Positions 54,491 through 63,927 of a stretch of 64,000 bases of DNA are shown one piece after another. Positions within the stretch are counted from its first letter, which is position 1. Every line of letters begins with the position of its first letter. The notes beneath the pieces were generated by a model. It was given only the letters and a program-made list of their open reading frames with translations, did not search any database and had not been told where the DNA came from. The position numbers and the translations under genes are program-made. This DNA is from an uncultured Schlesneria sp. (lineage in GTDB: Bacteria > Planctomycetota > Planctomycetia > Planctomycetales > Planctomycetaceae). The DNA is taken from positions 17,512-81,511 of the forward strand of contig CAIQIR010000019.1 of the NCBI GenBank assembly GCA_903871875.1, read 5' to 3'.

Positions 54491-55480
54491 CTACTTCTTT
54501 TCGACGATCCAGATGTTCCGGAAGCGAATCGGATTGCCGTGATCTTGCAGATAGATCGGTCCTGCATCCGGTTCTTCGGGAACGGGGGCGGCCGTGGTCG
54601 TCTTGGGGATGGCAACGTCGGAATGGATCACCACGCCGTTGTGTTTGACCGTCACACGAGCGTTGTCCGTTTTCTTGCCATCGGCATCGAACTTCGCCGC
54701 GACGAAATCAATGTCGTAGGTTTGCCATGTGAGTGGTGGGAAGCACATGTTGACATCAGGTTTCTTGATGCCATAGATCCCGCCGCATTCGTTGTTCTCA
54801 CCGCTTAGTCCAAAGGAGTCGAGAATCTGCACCTCGTAACGTCCCTGGCAATAACAACCGCTGTTGGCTCGTCGTTGTCCTTTCTCGGTCGGCATGTACG
54901 ACAGCAGAAACTCAAGATGGAGAGTGAAGCTGCGGAAGTTTTGCTTGCTGCTGACGCCCTGAACGAGCAAGTCGCCGTCCAATTGCCCCTTGATGAATTG
55001 ATCCGTCGATTTTCCATCAAACAAGACGATCGCCTCGGCAGGAGGCTTTTCACCCAGCGTGGGGCTGTTGCGTGTGAGTTTTTTGCATTCGCCGATCAGA
55101 GAACCTCCGTTCTCGTGGATGGTGATGACGCCGTCTTTCGCTTTCACTTCGGCGTCCTCGGTAAAATCGAGCAGACCATCTTTGACGTCGCCCTCGCCGC
55201 GATGGGGGGCCTTGCCATCCCATCCGTCGCCCGGCAGTCCGCCCATGTAGGCGATGCCGACGATCTTGCCTTCCCCTTTCGCAACCACCTGGATCCCAAG
55301 TTTTGTCTTGATTCCATCGAGGGTGATCTCGCCGACATACTCACCCTGTACGGCGAAATCGGCGTCAGCCTTGTTCGGGTCGAGAACAGCCTTGTCTTGT
55401 CCAGAACAGTTCCGATCAATGGACATGACCGACAAGATTGCCAAGCCGCCGGCCAAACACCATGACAACGTTCGACGCAT
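54491..55480 (-). CDS. Secreted DUF1080 protein (3-keto-disaccharide hydrolase-like)
   Basis: A 329-residue exported protein. The signal peptide follows the ATG at 55480 (MRRTLSWCLAGGLAILSVMS), with an N-terminal domain of about 100 residues that is not DUF1080. DUF1080 (laminin-G-like) follows from about residue 135: EAIVLFDGKSTDQFIKGQLDG, then FTLHLEFLL and RANSGCYCQGRYEVQILDSFG, ending GPIYLQDHGNPIRFRNIWI. The family includes 3-keto-disaccharide hydrolases and is expanded in Planctomycetes. Its end is convergent with recQ, 54 bp apart. Confidence 0.9.
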   Translation of the reverse strand: MRRTLSWCLAGGLAILSVMSIDRNCSGQDKAVLDPNKADADFAVQGEYVGEITLDGIKTKLGIQVVAKGEGKIVGIAYMGGLPGDGWDGKAPHRGEGDVKDGLLDFTEDAEVKAKDGVITIHENGGSLIGECKKLTRNSPTLGEKPPAEAIVLFDGKSTDQFIKGQLDGDLLVQGVSSKQNFRSFTLHLEFLLSYMPTEKGQRRANSGCYCQGRYEVQILDSFGLSGENNECGGIYGIKKPDVNMCFPPLTWQTYDIDFVAAKFDADGKKTDNARVTVKHNGVVIHSDVAIPKTTTAAPVPEEPDAGPIYLQDHGNPIRFRNIWIVEKK

Positions 55481-55549
55481 GATTAAGGCTCCCAACTTCG
55501 AATCGGTGCTGAGGATCAAGATCCATTCCCAATTGGGTGATAGTCAGTT

Positions 55550-56794
55550 TCAAGTTGCCGCGGCCGCGTCGATGAATCGACCAGGATTGAGCAACCCGTA
55601 GGGATCGAGTTGTCGTTTGAGTTTCTGCATCAATTCCCAACTTGGTTCGGGATCACCACACATCGGCATGCAGGTTTTCCATTGAGGATGACAATGCAAG
55701 ACGACCAGGTTTCCATGAGCGGAACGAGCGATCTGCCGAAGTTCGTTTAAGATGGCTGTGGTTCGTTCGATCGTTGCCGCTTCGTCAGGAAGTTGTCCGA
55801 CAATAATTCCATTGCCCGCGTGAACTTGTACGGCGACCCCCAGTTGGGTGGCCCGATGGGTGAATTCGATGCACCGAGACGGAAGCAGATTGGCTTGAAA
55901 CGTCAAAGGGTCGTCGGCACATGTCGGGAACTCGGTCAGTGCTTCCCACAGGCAATTTGCGTCAGGTTCGCTGATTCGTTCAGAGGAACTGAGGTCGAAG
56001 TCCTTCATCTCACGGCGAAGGGTTTCGATCTGCCAATCGACCTCGCGCGCTGATCCCTCCACACCGACGCACAGCACCGGCGATTCCGAATCAGTCAGGC
56101 AACGAGCGGCAGCACAGATCAGCTTGGCTGCCGCAGGATTCAGGACCTCAATGGCGACAGGTCGTGTCTCAGACAGCAACAGCCGCTGCAGTGCCTGATC
56201 GATCTGATCCAGTGACTTGAAACTCAACCACAACAGGGCCGACGTTTCCGGTAGAGGACGCAGTTTGAGGGTCATCTGCGTGACAATTCCGAGAGTTCCA
56301 CGCGCTCCGATCAGCAGTTTACAAATGTCATAGCCCGCGACATTTTTGACAACCCGGCCACCGGCTTTGAACAATTGTCCCGAAGCGTCCACGGCCGAGA
56401 TGCCAATCACATAATCGCGAAACGTCCCATGTCCAAACCGCCGTGGGCCGCTGGTGTTCGTGGCCAGAGCGCCACCCAGTGTGGCGCGTCCCGGCTGGGC
56501 GATGTCGATCGGAAGTCGTTGACGTTCCGTTGCCAGCCGTGCCTTCAACTCATCGATTCTCAATCCCGCCTCGACGGTGATGGTCATGTCGCGCGCCGGA
56601 TAGTCCACGATCCGGGTCAATTGAGATAATGACACCGTCATGTCCGCTTTGGCTGCTGACCCGTAATCCAGAGCCGTCCGACCGCCAACGGGGCAAATTG
56701 TTTTGCGTGGGCCGATCGCATTGTCGGCCATGAAACGAGCTAATTCGGCCTGAGTCGCAGGCACGAATTCAGCAGGAGACGCGATTGTTGCCAT
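55550..56794 (-). CDS. glcE: GlcE-like FAD-binding subunit (glycolate oxidase-type)
   Basis: A 414-residue FAD-linked oxidase-type protein resembling GlcE of glycolate oxidase. The PCMH FAD-binding domain is seen in PVGGRTALDYGSAA, then VTVEAGLRIDELKARLA (read MTITVEAGLRIDEL), then PGRATLGGALATNTSGPRRFG and VVKNVAGYDICKLLIGARGT. The C-terminal block LKRQLDPYGLLNPGRF is conserved. The ATG at 56794 begins the conserved part; the upstream open frame to 56869 is unlikely. GlcD and GlcF partners are not in the window, so it may work with partners elsewhere. Confidence 0.85.
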   Translation of the reverse strand: MATIASPAEFVPATQAELARFMADNAIGPRKTICPVGGRTALDYGSAAKADMTVSLSQLTRIVDYPARDMTITVEAGLRIDELKARLATERQRLPIDIAQPGRATLGGALATNTSGPRRFGHGTFRDYVIGISAVDASGQLFKAGGRVVKNVAGYDICKLLIGARGTLGIVTQMTLKLRPLPETSALLWLSFKSLDQIDQALQRLLLSETRPVAIEVLNPAAAKLICAAARCLTDSESPVLCVGVEGSAREVDWQIETLRREMKDFDLSSSERISEPDANCLWEALTEFPTCADDPLTFQANLLPSRCIEFTHRATQLGVAVQVHAGNGIIVGQLPDEAATIERTTAILNELRQIARSAHGNLVVLHCHPQWKTCMPMCGDPEPSWELMQKLKRQLDPYGLLNPGRFIDAAAAT

Positions 56795-57165
56795 GTCCGA
56801 ACAAGACTCACCAAAGGATATTTCGTCTGAATTGGAAACGAGAAACACTTGTTTCGTCGCTGGTCTCAAACATCCGTCACACGCCCGATGGTGTGCAAAC
56901 GCGAGAAGGATCGACGTGATGCAGAAGACGACTTGTCACTCCAGGGTGCCAAGTACGACCATGCTGCCGTCGAATCGTCGCCAGCTGTTTCGAACCCATT
57001 CGCGGATCGAAGCATAAAGTTGCTGGTCACGAAAAGAAAGCCGCTAAGCAAGATGCGGCTTGATCATCCTCATTCCACCGCAATGCGGCCGATCGCATCG
57101 GCCAATGCCGTGACCATTGTCAAATTCAGATCGGGCCGACAACTCGGAAAAGTTACGTCGGACGT
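56795..57165. other. Region between rimI and glcE (371 bp), uncertain coding
   Basis: Plus-strand frames show short protein-like runs in different frames (MSEQDSPKDISSELETRN from 56793, then KREKDRRDAEDDLSLQG in another frame). They have no single continuous gene or ribosome site, so this may be a decayed gene or chance. It lies upstream of the minus-strand glcE gene and must contain its promoter. Confidence 0.3.
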
Positions 57166-57729
57166 TCAGGCAGCTTCCGCTTCGGGATCGACGCCATTGA
57201 CGCGTTTGCGAAGGGAAAACGGAATAATCTGTTCGTCGCTCGGGTACAGATTATATTTCATCACATACGCATCTTCGTCAGTGTCTTCGTAGTGGCCTCG
57301 CAGAACATTGCTGGCGGCCAGACCCTGCTGTTTGAAAAACAACTGAGCCGCGAGGTTCGTTTCGCGAACTTCCAGCGTAATTTCCTGACGACGCTGTTGC
57401 GAAAGCTTATTCACCAGCTTTTCGACCATTTGACGACCCACGCCTTGCCGGCGCGACCAGGGCGCAACCGCAAAGTTCAGGACATGGAGGTGTGACTTCA
57501 ACAATTCGTAGATCATGAAGCCGACGATTCGCTCTTGTCGTTCGGCCACCATGCCGATGCAATTGCGTTGACGCAGGCAACAGAGGAAATCTTCCTCGGT
57601 CCAGGCGAATTCAAAACTCTGGCGTTCGATATCCAATACTTCGGGCATATCCCGACGGATCATCCAACGAATTTGAACATCACACTGAGGTCGACGCGAA
57701 CTGGATCGCGAACTATTCCCGAAGCTCAT
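57166..57729 (-). CDS. rimI: GNAT N-acetyltransferase, RimI-like
   Basis: A 187-residue acetyltransferase resembling RimI, which acetylates the N-terminal Ala of ribosomal protein S18. The GNAT acetyl-CoA motif is VAPWSRRQGVGRQMVEKLV. It is preceded by VGFMIYELLKSHLHVLN and followed by ITLEVRETNLAAQLFFKQQGL, the usual RimI order. The N-terminal 20 residues and C-terminal 30 residues are extra. A strong AGGAGGT site precedes the ATG. RimI itself cannot be separated from related GNATs with certainty. Confidence 0.85.
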   Translation of the reverse strand: MSFGNSSRSSSRRPQCDVQIRWMIRRDMPEVLDIERQSFEFAWTEEDFLCCLRQRNCIGMVAERQERIVGFMIYELLKSHLHVLNFAVAPWSRRQGVGRQMVEKLVNKLSQQRRQEITLEVRETNLAAQLFFKQQGLAASNVLRGHYEDTDEDAYVMKYNLYPSDEQIIPFSLRKRVNGVDPEAEAA

Positions 57730-58053
57730 GCGGACCTCCTTGTCCTACTGATTTCTGGGCGACGCACCAATCCATCGTCGTAGGTGCGCGGTGGGGAAAA
57801 TTAACGAATGTCCAAAATAATGGCTAGTCGAATCGAGTGAGAAAGTTTTTCGATTTCTGAACGCAGCAAACCTGCCCCGTTTTTCACCATCCCCGATCAT
57901 CATCCCGCCCCCAAAACGGCCATTTATCGGATTGGCGCAAACAGGGCTTCGCATCGCGACCGCCGTCTTCTCCCGGGGTATCAGAGTCGATACGATTCGG
58001 CATCGTTCAGTGCGAACGAACTGTTTGGCGAGGCTTACTTCTTGGGACACGAT
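57730..58053. other. Divergent intergenic region (324 bp)
   Basis: Between rimI (minus) and the TIM-barrel gene (plus). No gene, hairpin or repeat stood out. A long minus-strand frame across the next gene (57745-58473) is a shadow of that gene. Confidence 0.4.
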
Positions 58054-58761
58054 ATGTTTTCGTTGGCGACTAAATTTGTGCCCGACCTCCCGGGATTCAG
58101 GACCGCGTTCGAAGCGGGTTTTCGTGCTGCGGAATTCTGGCTTGACCCGGAGTTGCTGGGTGAAACGGACCGAATTGCGAATCTGGCCAGCGAGTTTCCT
58201 TTTCGGTATGCACTGCACTTTCCGAATCATGGGCCCATTTCGGCCGACGCACTTCGCTCGGCGGTCTCGCTCTACCGTCGATTGGATTGCACGGCGATCG
58301 TCATTCATCAACCCATGTTCGATCAATACGCTCCGGCATTGCAAGAATTGGCTCCGCAGGTGAGCCTGGCGGTCGAAAACCATATTCTCGATCTGCCGCG
58401 ATTTGAACGCTGGGCCGACCACAACCCCGGTCTCACGTTGGATGTCGAACATTTGTGGAAATTCACGCTGCACGACGCGCCATTAACCACGCTGCTGGAG
58501 CAGGTCGAGCTGTTTTTGCAGCGGCATGCCGACAAACTTCACCATGTGCATCTGCCCGGCTATCAACCGGGCGGAGAAGAACACCATCCGATTCACCATA
58601 GCGTCGAAATGGCGAGCGAAGTGTTGACCCTGCTGGATGCGCACGGATTTACGAAACTGGTCGTCAGCGAAGCAGATACTCCCTTTCAAACTCAGGAAGT
58701 TCTTTCGCAAGACGTGTTGTTTTTTGAGCGATGGAAGCAGGCTTCCACGGTCATGCAATAA
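58054..58761 (+). CDS. Xylose-isomerase-like TIM-barrel protein
   Basis: A 235-residue protein of the sugar-phosphate isomerase/epimerase type. Likely metal-ligand segments are ALHFPNHGPIS, then AVENHILDLPRFERW, then LTLDVEHLW and HHVHLPGYQPGG, consistent with a metal site using Glu, Asp and His. The start is the ATG at 58054, with a TTG at 58042 also in frame. Substrate unknown. It is monocistronic and convergent with ychF. Confidence 0.75.
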   Translation: MFSLATKFVPDLPGFRTAFEAGFRAAEFWLDPELLGETDRIANLASEFPFRYALHFPNHGPISADALRSAVSLYRRLDCTAIVIHQPMFDQYAPALQELAPQVSLAVENHILDLPRFERWADHNPGLTLDVEHLWKFTLHDAPLTTLLEQVELFLQRHADKLHHVHLPGYQPGGEEHHPIHHSVEMASEVLTLLDAHGFTKLVVSEADTPFQTQEVLSQDVLFFERWKQASTVMQ

Positions 58762-58794
58762 CGCCCGTAAAGAGCGACGGCCGGTGAAGGGCGG

Positions 58795-59883
58795 CTAGTT
58801 GAACAGGAAGTGGCAGATGTCGCCGTCTTGCATGACGTAGCCTTTGCCTTCCACTCGTAACTTACCGGCCGCGCGGATTTCCTTTTCACCCTTGTACGTT
58901 TCGAGATCGGCCAGGGTGTAAACCTCGGCTCGAATGAAGCCTTTCTCAAAATCCGTATGGATCACACCGGCGGCTTGAGGGGCCGTGGCACCGATTGGAA
59001 TCGTCCAGGCGCGAACTTCGATCTCGCCGGCGGTGAAATAGCTGTGTAGTCCCAGCACGCGATAAGCTTCACGAGCCAATGCCGCCAGTGCCGGCTCGGA
59101 CAGACCCGCCCCCGCCAGCATTTCGGCTCGGTCGCCTTCGTCCAATTCCGCGATTTCCGCTTCCAGCTTGGCGCAGACAGGCACCACCGACGCCCCCACT
59201 TTGCTCGCAAATTCGCGCACTTGCTGGACCAGTTTTCCCTGGCCTTGCAGATCGTTCTCGTCAACGTTGGCGACATACATGATGGGCTTGGCCGTCATCA
59301 GGCCGTAACTGGAAACGACCTTCGATTCGTTCTCGTCGAATTCCATCTTTCGCAGCGGCTGGTCGGTGGCGAGGTGAGCCAGACATTTACGAATCACTTC
59401 GACCCGCATCTTGGCGTCCTTGTCGCCACTCTTGGCCGTTCGCTCGGCTTTTGACAGCGAGTTTTCCAGAGTTTGAATGTCCGCCAGCATCAATTCGATT
59501 TCGATCGTTTCGATGTCCGAAACCGGATTGACGGTTCCCGACACGTGAATCACGTCGGGGTCCTCAAAGCAGCGGACGACCTGCAGAATGGCATCCACTT
59601 CGCGAATATGCGTCAGGAACTTATTTCCCAGCCCCTGGCCTTCACTGGCGCCTTTGACGATGCCGGCGATATCGACCAGTTTGAGAGCGGCCGGAACGAG
59701 TTTTTTCGGCACGATGTATTGGCTGATCCGTTGCAATCGATCGTCGGGAACGCTGACCACTCCCTCGTTCGGTTCAATCGTACAAAATGGGTAGTTTGCG
59801 CTTTGAGCCGCCTTCGACATGGTCAATGCATTGAACAGAGTGCTCTTGCCCACATTGGGCAATCCGACGATTCCAGCTTCCAT
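58795..59883 (-). CDS. ychF: Redox-regulated ATPase YchF (Obg-like)
   Basis: A 362-residue universally conserved P-loop NTPase that prefers ATP and is linked to ribosome and stress functions. G1 is GLPNVGKST (residues 7-15), G3 is [10 protein letters not shown], and G4-like is NVDEND. The C-terminal TGS domain ends [20 protein letters not shown]. Length and motif order are standard. Confidence 0.97.
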   Translation of the reverse strand: MEAGIVGLPNVGKSTLFNALTMSKAAQSANYPFCTIEPNEGVVSVPDDRLQRISQYIVPKKLVPAALKLVDIAGIVKGASEGQGLGNKFLTHIREVDAILQVVRCFEDPDVIHVSGTVNPVSDIETIEIELMLADIQTLENSLSKAERTAKSGDKDAKMRVEVIRKCLAHLATDQPLRKMEFDENESKVVSSYGLMTAKPIMYVANVDENDLQGQGKLVQQVREFASKVGASVVPVCAKLEAEIAELDEGDRAEMLAGAGLSEPALAALAREAYRVLGLHSYFTAGEIEVRAWTIPIGATAPQAAGVIHTDFEKGFIRAEVYTLADLETYKGEKEIRAAGKLRVEGKGYVMQDGDICHFLFN

Positions 59884-60220
59884 GATTCCGCGACGACCTT
59901 TTGCGAAAAGTATTGAATTCGAGCGATTCCACGATCATCGTGGCATTCCGCGGGTCTCAATTCGTGACGTTTAACCCCTGTTTCAACGCGACGCAGAGAT
60001 GCGACCCGCACTGGCAATTGTTTGTTGCGGGTCAACGCCACAAACGCAAAGATTTTCACTGCGGCGATTGATATCAAACCAATCCGACAATGTCACGTCG
60101 GTTCGTTGGTTCCGTTGTCGCAGCAACGTTGAGATTCATTTCACTTGCGGACTCACTTGCCGGCCCGATTCCCCTCGACTTGGCTCCCGTTCTGGCCGCG
60201 ATCCGGCGATTCATCCGGGT
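59884..60220. other. Intergenic region (337 bp)
   Basis: Upstream of ychF and downstream of cinA, both on the minus strand. Open frames here are short and unsupported. It should contain the ychF promoter. No hairpin with a T-tract was seen. Confidence 0.4.
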
Positions 60221-61468
60221 TCAGCCTTGGATCAGGTGTAATCGCAGCATGTTCATGGCCACTTTGGCGGTACGGCTTTTGGCGATTGCGGGATCGCCAA
60301 AATGCTGGACTTTTTCCACTTTCGCGCCTTTGGGGCCGGCCAATGCCACGAACGAGGCCGGCACGGGGGCCAGCGGATCGTCGGGATCGAATTCGGGCCA
60401 TTCGGAAACGGCGATCGCGAAGTTCGTACCGAATCGTTGACGGCAGCCCTTGGCGATGGCCAGTGCGACTTCTTCGCTGATCGGGCCGTATTGGCGAATC
60501 AACATCGGATCGACGAACACGAGTTCCCGTTTGGCGGCGTTTGTCGGAACGACCACGCCGCCCATATAACAACTTTCAAACCCCGTGACGCCCGTCAAAC
60601 GATGGGCCAACAAGCCCCCCGTACCAGACTCGGCGGTCGAAAGTGTTGCCCGGCGTTGTTGCAGCAGTCGCACCAGCGCGTGTTCGAGTTCTTCGTCCTC
60701 AACGCCGAACACCAATGTTCCCATGCGATTAAGGATGGCGGCACGAGTTTTCTCGATTTTGTCTCGACATTCATCCACGGTCCCGGCGGCGGCGGTGATT
60801 CTGAGAGTAATCGTGGCTTCGTGAACGGTGATCCCCACGTCCGGATCTCGACCACGAGCGGTCAAGTCGCCGAGGATTTCTTCTGCCTGAGATTCACCGA
60901 CGCCGAATAGGTTGATGCGAGCGCGGCGAATGACCTGACCGCCCCCGTCCAGTCGTGGAAGGACTTGTTGACGAAACATTTGCTTCATTTCGCTGGGCAC
61001 GCCCGGCATCGCGGCGACTCGGGCAATATTTCCGTCGGGTCGAGTATGAACCATCCAGATTCCTGGGGCCGTCCCGCGAGGATTGGGCAATGGTTCACTT
61101 CCCAGCGGAAACATCGCCTGGATCACGTTTCGTTCCGGCATGGGCCGATTGCGTTTCGCGAACATCGATTTCACATGTTCGAGCGAGGGGGCATGCTGGA
61201 CCAGCTCCACTTTCGCAAATCGAGCCAATGCTTCCCGCGTCAGATCGTCCAGGGTCGGGCCAAGACCGCCCGTAATCAAGACGATTTCAGAGCGTTCCGC
61301 CGCCGTGTGCAAGGTTTCGACCATCGCATCGAGATCGTCGGATATCGTTTGATGCGCCAGCACCGGGATGCCGATTTCGGCCAGTTCCAGGCTCAGCCAC
61401 TGGCTATTCGTGTCAAGTTTTGCTCCGGTTGTCAGTTCCGTACCAACCGAAATAATCTCTGCGTGCAT
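60221..61468 (-). CDS. cinA: CinA-family protein (nicotinamide-nucleotide amidase type)
   Basis: A 415-residue CinA. The N-terminal MoaB/MogA-like COG1058 domain is seen in IISVGTELTTGAKLDTNSQW and LITGGLGPTLDDLT. The C-terminal amidase-type domain is seen in STAESGTGGLLAHRLTGVTG and AVSEWPEFDPDD. In many CinA proteins the conserved motif reads TAESCTGG; here the Cys is Gly. Known roles include pyridine-nucleotide recycling. Confidence 0.94.
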   Translation of the reverse strand: MHAEIISVGTELTTGAKLDTNSQWLSLELAEIGIPVLAHQTISDDLDAMVETLHTAAERSEIVLITGGLGPTLDDLTREALARFAKVELVQHAPSLEHVKSMFAKRNRPMPERNVIQAMFPLGSEPLPNPRGTAPGIWMVHTRPDGNIARVAAMPGVPSEMKQMFRQQVLPRLDGGGQVIRRARINLFGVGESQAEEILGDLTARGRDPDVGITVHEATITLRITAAAGTVDECRDKIEKTRAAILNRMGTLVFGVEDEELEHALVRLLQQRRATLSTAESGTGGLLAHRLTGVTGFESCYMGGVVVPTNAAKRELVFVDPMLIRQYGPISEEVALAIAKGCRQRFGTNFAIAVSEWPEFDPDDPLAPVPASFVALAGPKGAKVEKVQHFGDPAIAKSRTAKVAMNMLRLHLIQG

Positions 61469-61857
61469 GGGAAAATCCCTGGATATCCAATAATTAATGA
61501 CGAGGCCGCTGGCGGGGTCCTGGCACTCGATTCGATGTCAGCAGATGAATCGCGTCCAGCGAAATTTGATCGGTAGCGTTGGGCGAATAAAGACGAAGCT
61601 TACTCGCTGACAAGCCGGACAGGCAACGCGGACAAACACGACTTTTTCCGCGTTGTTCCCTTCGATGACGCTCCTCAGGTAGAAATTAAGTAGAATGACG
61701 TCAATTTGGGTAAGTGCTTTTTCGGAAAAGTCGTACGTGGATCAAACAGAAACCTGAATTTGTGACAACAATGTCGATATCTCACAGGCCTGTCTTTCCC
61801 AATTTTAAAACATCGACAACAATCCTGTCCGGTCGGTTCGCGATTCGAGGGGGTGTC
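61469..61857. other. Divergent intergenic region (389 bp)
   Basis: Between cinA (minus) and the lipase-like gene (plus). The in-frame extension of the lipase-like ORF to 61714 lacks a ribosome site and is not included. It should hold both outward promoters; no clear operator or RNA was seen. Confidence 0.4.
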
Positions 61858-62907
61858 ATGTGGTTCATCCACCGTTTGGCGGCATTCGGAATTGCAACGA
61901 CGCTTTTGGCCGGTCAAGAATTGCTATCGGAAGAAGCGACGACGACACCAAGAGATGGAACTCTCAATCAACAGGCGGAAGAAGCGATGTTGTCGAAGAC
62001 GCTCAGCGGACGACAATTCTGGGGCGATGTCCACAGTTTTCAAGGGTGGCGGATCCAGCAGAATGTGTTCACCAAGCACTATCGATTGAATGATCCACAA
62101 GGTGTGCGGCATTGTTGGGGATCGTTTGAAGAATGCCTGGACTTGCTGAAAAAGATTCGCGACGAACAAAAAATGCCCGAAATGACCGGAGCCGCGGTCG
62201 TCATGGTGCATGGCCTGTTGCAATCGTCAAAATGCATGGCTGAGATGGGAACCACTCTGCGAGACGCCGGCTATACGACGATCGAATTTGACTACCCCAG
62301 TACCCAAGTCAGTATTCCCGAGGCGGCCCGATTTCTGGATCGTCTGGTGCAATCGCTCGCCGGCTTCGACGAAATCAATTTTGTCGTACACAGCATGGGC
62401 GGGTTGGTCGTTCGTGCTTATGCGATGGAATACGACGATCCCCGGATTAAACGGATGGTGATGCTGGGGACGCCCAATCGCGGCGCTGAACTGGCCGATA
62501 TCACACATCAGTATTGGTTGCTTCGCACCGTGGCCGGACCAGGTGCCCGACAGCTGGGGACTCGATCGGACGGCCTGATCCCGAAACTTCCGATCCCGAA
62601 ATTCGAATTTGCCGTGATTGCCGGGTCACGCGGCACGGCGTCTGGATGGAATCCTTTGATCCCCGGCGATGACGACGGAACGGTCACGGTCGCCAGCACC
62701 CGATTGCGGGGCGCGACGGATTTCAGCACGGTCCATGCGATCCATTCGCGATTGTTGTGGAACGAAGAAGCGATTGCTCAAACGGTCAGTTTTCTCAAGG
62801 ACGGCCGGCTGCGTCCTGATCGTGACGCACGGCCGATTCACGATGATGATGTGGCCCAGGGGCAATTGCCGACTTCGAAGCGAATTCCTGATATTTCTCA
62901 TCGTTGA
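61858..62907 (+). CDS. Secreted alpha/beta hydrolase, lipase-like
   Basis: A 349-residue exported hydrolase. The ATG at 61858 has GAGGGGG upstream and begins a signal peptide (MWFIHRLAAFGIATTLLAG). The fold markers are AVVMVHGLLQSSKCM (oxyanion region) and NFVVHSMGGLVVRAY with nucleophile Ser179. DDDGTVTVASTRL and a late His region would supply Asp and His. PGAP-like/lipase family members act on acyl esters. It is followed after 21 bp by the globin gene. Confidence 0.87.
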   Translation: MWFIHRLAAFGIATTLLAGQELLSEEATTTPRDGTLNQQAEEAMLSKTLSGRQFWGDVHSFQGWRIQQNVFTKHYRLNDPQGVRHCWGSFEECLDLLKKIRDEQKMPEMTGAAVVMVHGLLQSSKCMAEMGTTLRDAGYTTIEFDYPSTQVSIPEAARFLDRLVQSLAGFDEINFVVHSMGGLVVRAYAMEYDDPRIKRMVMLGTPNRGAELADITHQYWLLRTVAGPGARQLGTRSDGLIPKLPIPKFEFAVIAGSRGTASGWNPLIPGDDDGTVTVASTRLRGATDFSTVHAIHSRLLWNEEAIAQTVSFLKDGRLRPDRDARPIHDDDVAQGQLPTSKRIPDISHR

Positions 62908-62928
62908 TGTGAGCGACACCGAAATTCC

Positions 62929-63336
62929 ATGCCCGATGAAACTGCCATTTCCAGTGTCTACGCCCAGATCGGCGACGAGGGATTCAAACGATTGGTCGGT
63001 GCCTTTTATCGCCAGGTTCCGGGCGACGATGTACTGGGGCCCCTTTATCCCGCCGACGATTTGGAAGGCGCCGAACATCGTCTGTGCAGCTTCCTGATTT
63101 TTCGGTTTGGCGGGCCCGATCGCTATCTGCACGAACGCGGACATCCCCAATTACGGATGCGACACGCCCCCTTCGCCGTCGATCAGATCGCCAGGGATCG
63201 CTGGATGGTCCTGATGAATCGAGCGTTGGACGAAGCCCAGTTGCCGGCCACGGCGACGGTCATCATGCGACCGTTTCTCGAAGAAGTCGCCACCTTTTTG
63301 ATCAATCGCGGTGCGCGTCCGGCGATCATTTCTTGA
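62929..63336 (+). CDS. Truncated haemoglobin (group II-like)
   Basis: A 135-residue small globin. The N-terminus VYAQIGDEGFKRLVGAFYRQV and GDDVLGPLYP fit the A-B helices. FGGPDRYLHERGHPQLRMRH carries the proximal His (of RMRH) in the order seen in group II truncated haemoglobins (GxPxLRxRH). Haem binding to O2 or NO is the family role. It follows the lipase-like gene by 21 bp on the same strand. Confidence 0.9.
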   Translation: MPDETAISSVYAQIGDEGFKRLVGAFYRQVPGDDVLGPLYPADDLEGAEHRLCSFLIFRFGGPDRYLHERGHPQLRMRHAPFAVDQIARDRWMVLMNRALDEAQLPATATVIMRPFLEEVATFLINRGARPAIIS

Positions 63337-63435
63337 TTTTCCCGATCAGGTACGGGATTTTGATCTCCGTTACCAATCCTCCAGTTCGCGAAGATCGAGT
63401 CGGCTTTCGAGAGCCTGACTTGCTGGGCACCCATC

Positions 63436-63927
63436 ATGAATAGCGAGCGGCAATCGCAGCCAGGACCGGTTCCGACCGTGACTCCCAAGTCACAGGCCAA
63501 TGGCGGCTGGATCGGCGGTGTCGTTTACGTCCTCGCGGTTCTGGTGGTGCGGACCCTGCACCTGTGTCTGCTGGGCGGTCCCGCAATCTATATGAACCTC
63601 AAGCCGGCAATCGAGGCGAAGCAACTTCTGATCGGTGGCATCAGCGCGGGATCTGTTTCGATGCCACCGGTCCCTGTCTTTCTGCTGGCCGGGCTGGCGA
63701 GTCTGACGGGGCTTTCGACAGGGGCTGTTTTGTGGGCGGCCGTTCTGGGCGTTCACTCATTGTTTGCCGTGGGATATTGGTGTCTTGTCCGAAATCTCCG
63801 CTTGCCGCCGCTCGCAAAATACGCGTCGCTGATGTTCTTTGCCTGTTTGCCAGGACTCAATAGTCGTCCAAGAAAAAGGGCTTTGATCCCTGAGTTTTCG
63901 GGTAGTCAGCGGAAGAACAGTTGTTAG
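63436..63927 (+). pseudogene. Truncated membrane protein, GT39-like N-terminus
   Basis: The first about 140 residues are membrane-type sequence (VVYVLAVLVVRTLHLCLL, then SVSMPPVPVFLLAGLASLTGL, then WAAVLGVHSLFAVGYWCLV), with a PPVPVFLLAG-type loop reminiscent of dolichol-phosphate-mannose-type (GT39-like) glycosyltransferases. After about 63855 the frame changes to hydrophilic, low-complexity residues (NSRPRKRALIPEFSGSQRKNSC) and stops, although such proteins are normally 450-600 residues. A minus-strand frame begins its stop at 63857 in the same place, suggesting an inserted or recombined segment. GT39 assignment is tentative. Confidence 0.5.

Noticed and set aside
54433..54648. Frame downstream of recQ as a possible frameshifted zinc cluster
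   Set aside because: Cysteines are present in one frame but not in the C-x2-C-x2-C spacing of RecQ; the sequence is the shadow of the DUF1080 gene end.
57745..58473. 242-codon minus-strand open frame
   Set aside because: It overlaps almost entirely with the plus-strand TIM-barrel gene, which has family motifs, and the minus frame has an implausible composition.
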